From positions 1-24,462 of the IMG/VR virus record IMGVR_UViG_3300028596_000065: DNA of 24,462 bases. The stretch is one strand, 5' to 3'. This DNA is from a virus. Shown in pieces: positions 21,966-24,462 of this stretch (position 1 is its first letter; every line of letters begins with the position of its first letter). The position numbers were made by a program, and so were the translations under genes. The notes beneath the pieces are model-generated. The model saw only the letters and a program-made list of their open reading frames with translations. It was not told where the DNA came from and did not search any database.

Positions 21966-22364
21966 TCACTTGCTCGCTTGGGTCTTTGACTCCACTGCTT
22001 TGTTTGCATACTCAAACATTTGCATTGGTGACATTGCGCCCATCGATACAAGCATTATTAGCACACCAAACAATGCAACCCCACCCGCAAGCCAAACACT
22101 TTTTGCTTGTATGTAACTAAGAACAGCACCCCACAAAAACGCCACGCTACCTAAAATAAAGAAAAACGTTTTACCCGAAGGGGATAGCCAATTACAAAAA
22201 AGCAATGAAGAAACCGCAAAAAGCAACAAGACTGCCGGCAAAAAATACCAAGCATTATTCATTGGAGCAGATGCTGGTTCAAAATATTTCTTAGGATCCA
22301 TACCATGGTTTTCCAAGAAACCTTTAATCTCTTCTGGAGTCCCTTCAGCTTGCCCTAGCTTCAT
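21966..22364 (-). CDS. Three-span membrane protein, second gene of a low-GC pair
   Basis: The 132-aa product has a polar N terminus with GTPEEIKGFLENHGMDPKKY (about 8-27) and three predicted membrane helices at about 39-59 (WYFLPAVLLLFAVSSLLFCN), 66-85 and 90-110, then a short charged tail. It starts 2 bp after the stop of the upstream gene, so the two are one operon. The hydrophobic core without transporter motifs would suit a pore or membrane-disturbing effector, which is inference. Low GC and reversed orientation mark it as an acquired cassette. Confidence 0.75.
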   Translation of the reverse strand: MKLGQAEGTPEEIKGFLENHGMDPKKYFEPASAPMNNAWYFLPAVLLLFAVSSLLFCNWLSPSGKTFFFILGSVAFLWGAVLSYIQAKSVWLAGGVALFGVLIMLVSMGAMSPMQMFEYANKAVESKTQASK

Positions 22365-22366
22365 GC

Positions 22367-22759
22367 TCAGCCCCTAAATTTTCGTGGAACTATCCGATTA
22401 ACATCGGCCTTTGCCGACTCTTCGGTCCACTCACTAGGACTTCCATCCTTAATTATAACTACTCCATTAGACTCCATTATTATATTGGTGCCTTTAAAAT
22501 CAAATCCATCAAGATTTCCGCCAAATGCGTGCTGACGGATTTTTGAAAGCGCTTTATTTACGGATGACACATCCATTTTATAGACATCTTCATTACCATC
22601 ATAAGCATCAAACTCAAAAAGCATTACTGCCCCACCTTGCTTTGCAGGGTAAACAACGCATTTAACACCTAGCCCTGGCTTCATGAAGGTAGACAACAAC
22701 CTTCTGAAGTTATTTATATAGGCCTGCATCGTGCTTCGCTGAACTTTAGTCTCGCTCAC
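22367..22759 (-). CDS. Soluble protein, first gene of the low-GC pair
   Basis: The 130-aa product starts from GTG 22759 (GGGAG 5 nt upstream). It is predicted soluble and mixed alpha/beta: MSETKVQRSTMQAYINNFRR helix, then VKCVVYPAKQGGAVMLFEFD and a NIIMESNGVVIIKDGSPSEW strand-rich part. No catalytic motif or known domain is visible. It is followed at 2 bp by the membrane protein gene. The soluble-plus-membrane pair on the lysogen strand recalls RexA/RexB in layout only, not in sequence. Confidence 0.72.
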   Translation of the reverse strand: MSETKVQRSTMQAYINNFRRLLSTFMKPGLGVKCVVYPAKQGGAVMLFEFDAYDGNEDVYKMDVSSVNKALSKIRQHAFGGNLDGFDFKGTNIIMESNGVVIIKDGSPSEWTEESAKADVNRIVPRKFRG

Positions 22760-22921
22760 AAAGTCTCCCTTTCCTTTCCAATTAATGCCCTACAAACCTT
22801 AAGCGTCCCAAGCAAGGCAAACGCCTGCGTCATCATACCGAAACCTGAAAAATTAGGCCCACAAAAGTGGCAAGAGCAACTACCAGAAAACACCCGACCT
22901 ATTCGGGATGGAGACCACCCA

Positions 22922-23164
22922 ATGGAAACCGAGATCCTTTCAGAGGAAGAACTGGCTGAGCTAACCGGCTACAAGGCCAGGGGCTACCAGCGCCGCTGGC
23001 TTGAAGAGCGCCAATGGCACTTTGTCGAAAGTCGCGGTGGACGACCATTGGTTGGCCGGCAGTACGCCCGGATGAAACTGGGTATCACCATTCAAGTGAT
23101 GCCCGTAGCTCCCCCGCCTCTGCCGGTACCGGCATGGACGCCTGATATTTCTAAGGTTAGGTAA
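22922..23164 (+). CDS. DUF4224-type protein, putative excisionase
   Basis: The 80-aa product starts METEILSEEELAELTGYKAR and continues with YQRRWLEERQWHFVESRGGR and QYARMKLGITIQV, the DUF4224 pattern, a winged/MerR-like small DNA-binding domain. GGAG lies 8 nt before ATG. It stops one base before the integrase start, and in this position such small proteins are usually directionality factors (Xis) that bend att DNA for excision. That role is inferred from family and place. Confidence 0.85.
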   Translation: METEILSEEELAELTGYKARGYQRRWLEERQWHFVESRGGRPLVGRQYARMKLGITIQVMPVAPPPLPVPAWTPDISKVR

Positions 23165-23165
23165 T

Positions 23166-24227
23166 ATGCGCCCCCGGAAGAATGAAAACAGGGACTTGCC
23201 GCCGGGGATGTACCGGCGCAAGCGCAGCAGTAAAAGCAAGAAAAGCCCGAAAAAAGAGTGGATCAGTTACATCTACCTAGACAAATCAGGCAAGCCAATC
23301 CCCCTTGGCACCGACCTGAACCTAGCCAGATTGAAGTGGGCCGAACTGGAAGCCAAGGAGAAGCCGCGCGATCTCCTCCAAATGAAGTCAGTCTTCGATC
23401 GATATGAACGAGACATCATCCCCAAGAAAGCGCCACGCACGCAAAAAGACAACCTGGCGGAGCTTCGACAGCTTCGGCCGTTCTTCGACGGCGCCCCCAT
23501 AGACGCCATCACGCCGTCACTTGTCGCTCAGTACAGAGATGCGCGCTCGGCCCCTGTCCGGGCGAACAGGGAAATCGCTCTCCTATCTCACATCTACAAC
23601 ATGGCGCGCGAGTGGGGCCTATCTACCAAGGAAAACCCGTGCCAGGGTGTACGGAAGAACAAGGAGAAGCCGCGCGACTTCTATGCAAATGATTCGGTCT
23701 GGAAAGCCGTATATGCCAAAGCGGTGGATGAATTGAGGGTAGCCATGGATTTGGCGTATCTGACGGGCCAGCGTCCAGCGGACGTACTGGTGATGAGGAA
23801 GGACGACATCGAGGACAACGCTCTCGGTGTGACGCAGAAGAAGACCCACAAGAAGCTGCGGATCATGCTTGAAGTAGACGGAGCGGAAAGCGGCCTTGGC
23901 GTCCTCATCAAAGAGATCCTGAAGAGAAACGAAGCGCACACGTCACCGTACCTGATCTTGACGGACGGTGGCCAGCGGGTGACCGCGTCGATGCTTCGGC
24001 GCCGCTGGGATGATGCTCGGGAGGAGGCGGTGAAGGAAGCGACAGCCTCTGGCGACCAGGCCCTGGCCGGCCGCATCAGTCAGTTCCAGTTCCGCGACAT
24101 ACGCCCCAAAGCTGCATCGGAAATCACTGATGTGGAACACGCCAGCCTGCTGCTTGGACACACTAAAGGCGACATCACTGAACGGGTTTACCGGCGCGTA
24201 GGAGCCCTGGCGAAACCCACCAAGTAG
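23166..24227 (+). CDS. int: Prophage integrase (tyrosine recombinase)
   Basis: The 353-aa product has a Lys/Arg-rich N terminus (about 1-65; MYRRKRSSKSKKSPKKEWIS) for arm-site binding, a core-binding domain (about 70-165, with PSLVAQYRDARSAPVRANRE), and a catalytic domain with Arg203 (TGQRPADVL), Lys229/230, Arg313 in QFRDIRPKA, His332 (LLGHT) and Tyr342 (ERVYRR). The first His of the usual HxxR box is Arg310 here, as in several phage integrases. It lies next to the tRNA-Ser gene and its start follows the DUF4224 gene directly, so it is the enzyme of this prophage's attachment site. Confidence 0.95.
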   Translation: MRPRKNENRDLPPGMYRRKRSSKSKKSPKKEWISYIYLDKSGKPIPLGTDLNLARLKWAELEAKEKPRDLLQMKSVFDRYERDIIPKKAPRTQKDNLAELRQLRPFFDGAPIDAITPSLVAQYRDARSAPVRANREIALLSHIYNMAREWGLSTKENPCQGVRKNKEKPRDFYANDSVWKAVYAKAVDELRVAMDLAYLTGQRPADVLVMRKDDIEDNALGVTQKKTHKKLRIMLEVDGAESGLGVLIKEILKRNEAHTSPYLILTDGGQRVTASMLRRRWDDAREEAVKEATASGDQALAGRISQFQFRDIRPKAASEITDVEHASLLLGHTKGDITERVYRRVGALAKPTK

Positions 24228-24233
24228 CCGAAG

Positions 24234-24253
24234 TTTTGTCAGCGCTGACAAAA
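24234..24253. repeat. Perfect 20-bp palindrome after int
   Basis: TTTTGTCAGC and GCTGACAAAA abut with no spacer, 7 bp after the int stop. With the loopless centre it is more like a dimeric protein-binding site than a terminator, although it could act as both (T-run on each side). It lies between int and the tRNA, where integrase, IHF or excisionase sites occur. Confidence 0.7.
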
Positions 24254-24260
24254 TAAACCA

Positions 24261-24283
24261 TTCCCAAGGGTGTTCCCAAGGGT
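24261..24283. repeat. Tandem 12-bp spaced repeat, possible integrase arm sites
   Basis: TTCCCAAGGGT occurs at 24261-24271 and 24273-24283, one base apart. CCCAAGGG-type sites near a tRNA attachment site fit arm-type sites of a tyrosine integrase. Only two copies are visible here. Confidence 0.5.
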
Positions 24284-24309
24284 AGTTTTTCCATGCCCCA
24301 AAAATGCAA

Positions 24310-24333
24310 AAAGCCCTGAATAATCAGGGCTTT
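24310..24333. terminator. Terminator between int and tRNA-Ser
   Basis: AAAGCCCTGA (24310-24319), loop ATAA, TCAGGGCTTT (24324-24333) is a perfect 10-bp stem. On the minus strand, downstream of the tRNA, it is followed by a T-rich stretch, so it ends tRNA transcription; it may also stop read-through from int. Confidence 0.8.
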
Positions 24334-24338
24334 AGAAG

Positions 24339-24386
24339 TGGCGGAAGCGTAGAGATTCGAACTCTAGGATAGTTGCCCATCGACGG
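24339..24386. other. Probable attachment site core (prophage end) in the 3' half of tRNA-Ser
   Basis: Tyrosine integrases of temperate phages usually recombine in the 3' half of a tRNA gene, and int lies 112 bp from this 3' end. The exact core needs the other end of the prophage, which is outside the window, so the limits given are approximate. Confidence 0.5.
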
Positions 24387-24426
24387 TTTTCAAGACCGTT
24401 GCCTTAAACCACTCGGCCACGCTTCC
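24339..24426 (-). tRNA. tRNA-Ser (anticodon UGA)
   Basis: The minus strand begins GGAAGCGTGGCCGAGTGGTT, and the anticodon arm ACGGT-CTTGAAA-ACCGT gives anticodon UGA. A long variable arm (GATGGGCAACTATC) identifies a class II Ser tRNA. The T arm AGAGTTCGAATCTCT is intact, the acceptor stem pairs fully (GGAAGCG/CGCTTCC), and the 3' GCCA is encoded. The gene is complete, so phage insertion rebuilt its 3' end. Its 3' end faces the integrase. Confidence 0.95.
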
Positions 24427-24442
24427 TCGTATTGCGGGCGCC

Positions 24443-24448
24443 ATAATA
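24443..24448 (-). promoter_or_regulatory. -10 element of the tRNA-Ser promoter
   Basis: TATTAT on the minus strand followed by a GC-rich discriminator (GGCGCCCGC), typical of stable-RNA promoters. The -35 would be at or beyond the window edge. Confidence 0.5.
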
Positions 24449-24462
24449 CCGAAATGAAACAA

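Overview
The window looks like most of a lambda-like temperate siphophage integrated in a Pseudomonas chromosome, probably of the fluorescens/putida group. The host inference rests on the high-GC codon use, a DUF1654-type small gene behind a LexA box (a pseudomonad family), and a Pseudomonas-like tRNA-Ser(UGA) at the integrase end. The left end of the prophage (tail, endolysin, second att) lies outside the window. All calls come from reading the sequence; no database search was run.

Layout, left to right. (1) 1-6436, minus strand: late genes read leftwards as holin, HNH nuclease, terS, terL, portal, prohead protease, HK97 major capsid, then a small gene that runs off the edge in a 21-copy TCCTGC hexamer coding for Gln-Glu repeats. 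(2) 6437-6983: a plus-strand gene for a small exported protein sits between the late genes and the regulatory end of the early-right operon, with a lambda PR'/tR'-like promoter and terminator on the minus strand. (3) 6984-12397, minus strand: a tightly coupled early-right operon (Rha-type antirepressor, O-like initiator with iterons inside the gene, P-like helicase loader, small ORF, DUF1364 and VRR-NUC nucleases, an unexpected second tyrosine recombinase, a zinc-ribbon protein, and a protein in the position of Q). (4) 12398-14002: the immunity region, with a tR1-like terminator, a 57-aa cro, operators/PR, a cI repressor with an S24 autocleavage domain, an SOS-box DUF1654 gene, and a triple operator with PL. 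(5) 14003-23164: the early-left operon on the plus strand (small phage proteins, a LuxR-type HTH protein, a GIY-YIG nuclease, a C5 cytosine methyltransferase, a lipoprotein, small membrane proteins, and a DUF4224 putative excisionase). Three low-GC cassettes on the minus strand interrupt it: a HEPN-motif protein (16323-16919), a CxxC/CxxC protein (17925-18722), and a membrane/soluble gene pair (21966-22759). (6) 23166-24462: integrase, a 20-bp palindrome and short repeats, then tRNA-Ser as the probable attachment site.

How it works together. CI should bind related 14-bp operators at OR and OL and hold PR and PL off. SOS can act through RecA-stimulated CI cleavage and, separately, through the LexA-controlled DUF1654 gene. 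PR drives cro, antirepressor and replication genes, and the Q-like product would open the late operon. The three reverse-strand low-GC cassettes and the exported protein are the best candidates for genes expressed from the dormant prophage (defence, exclusion or conversion) and are the most likely place for an undescribed system.
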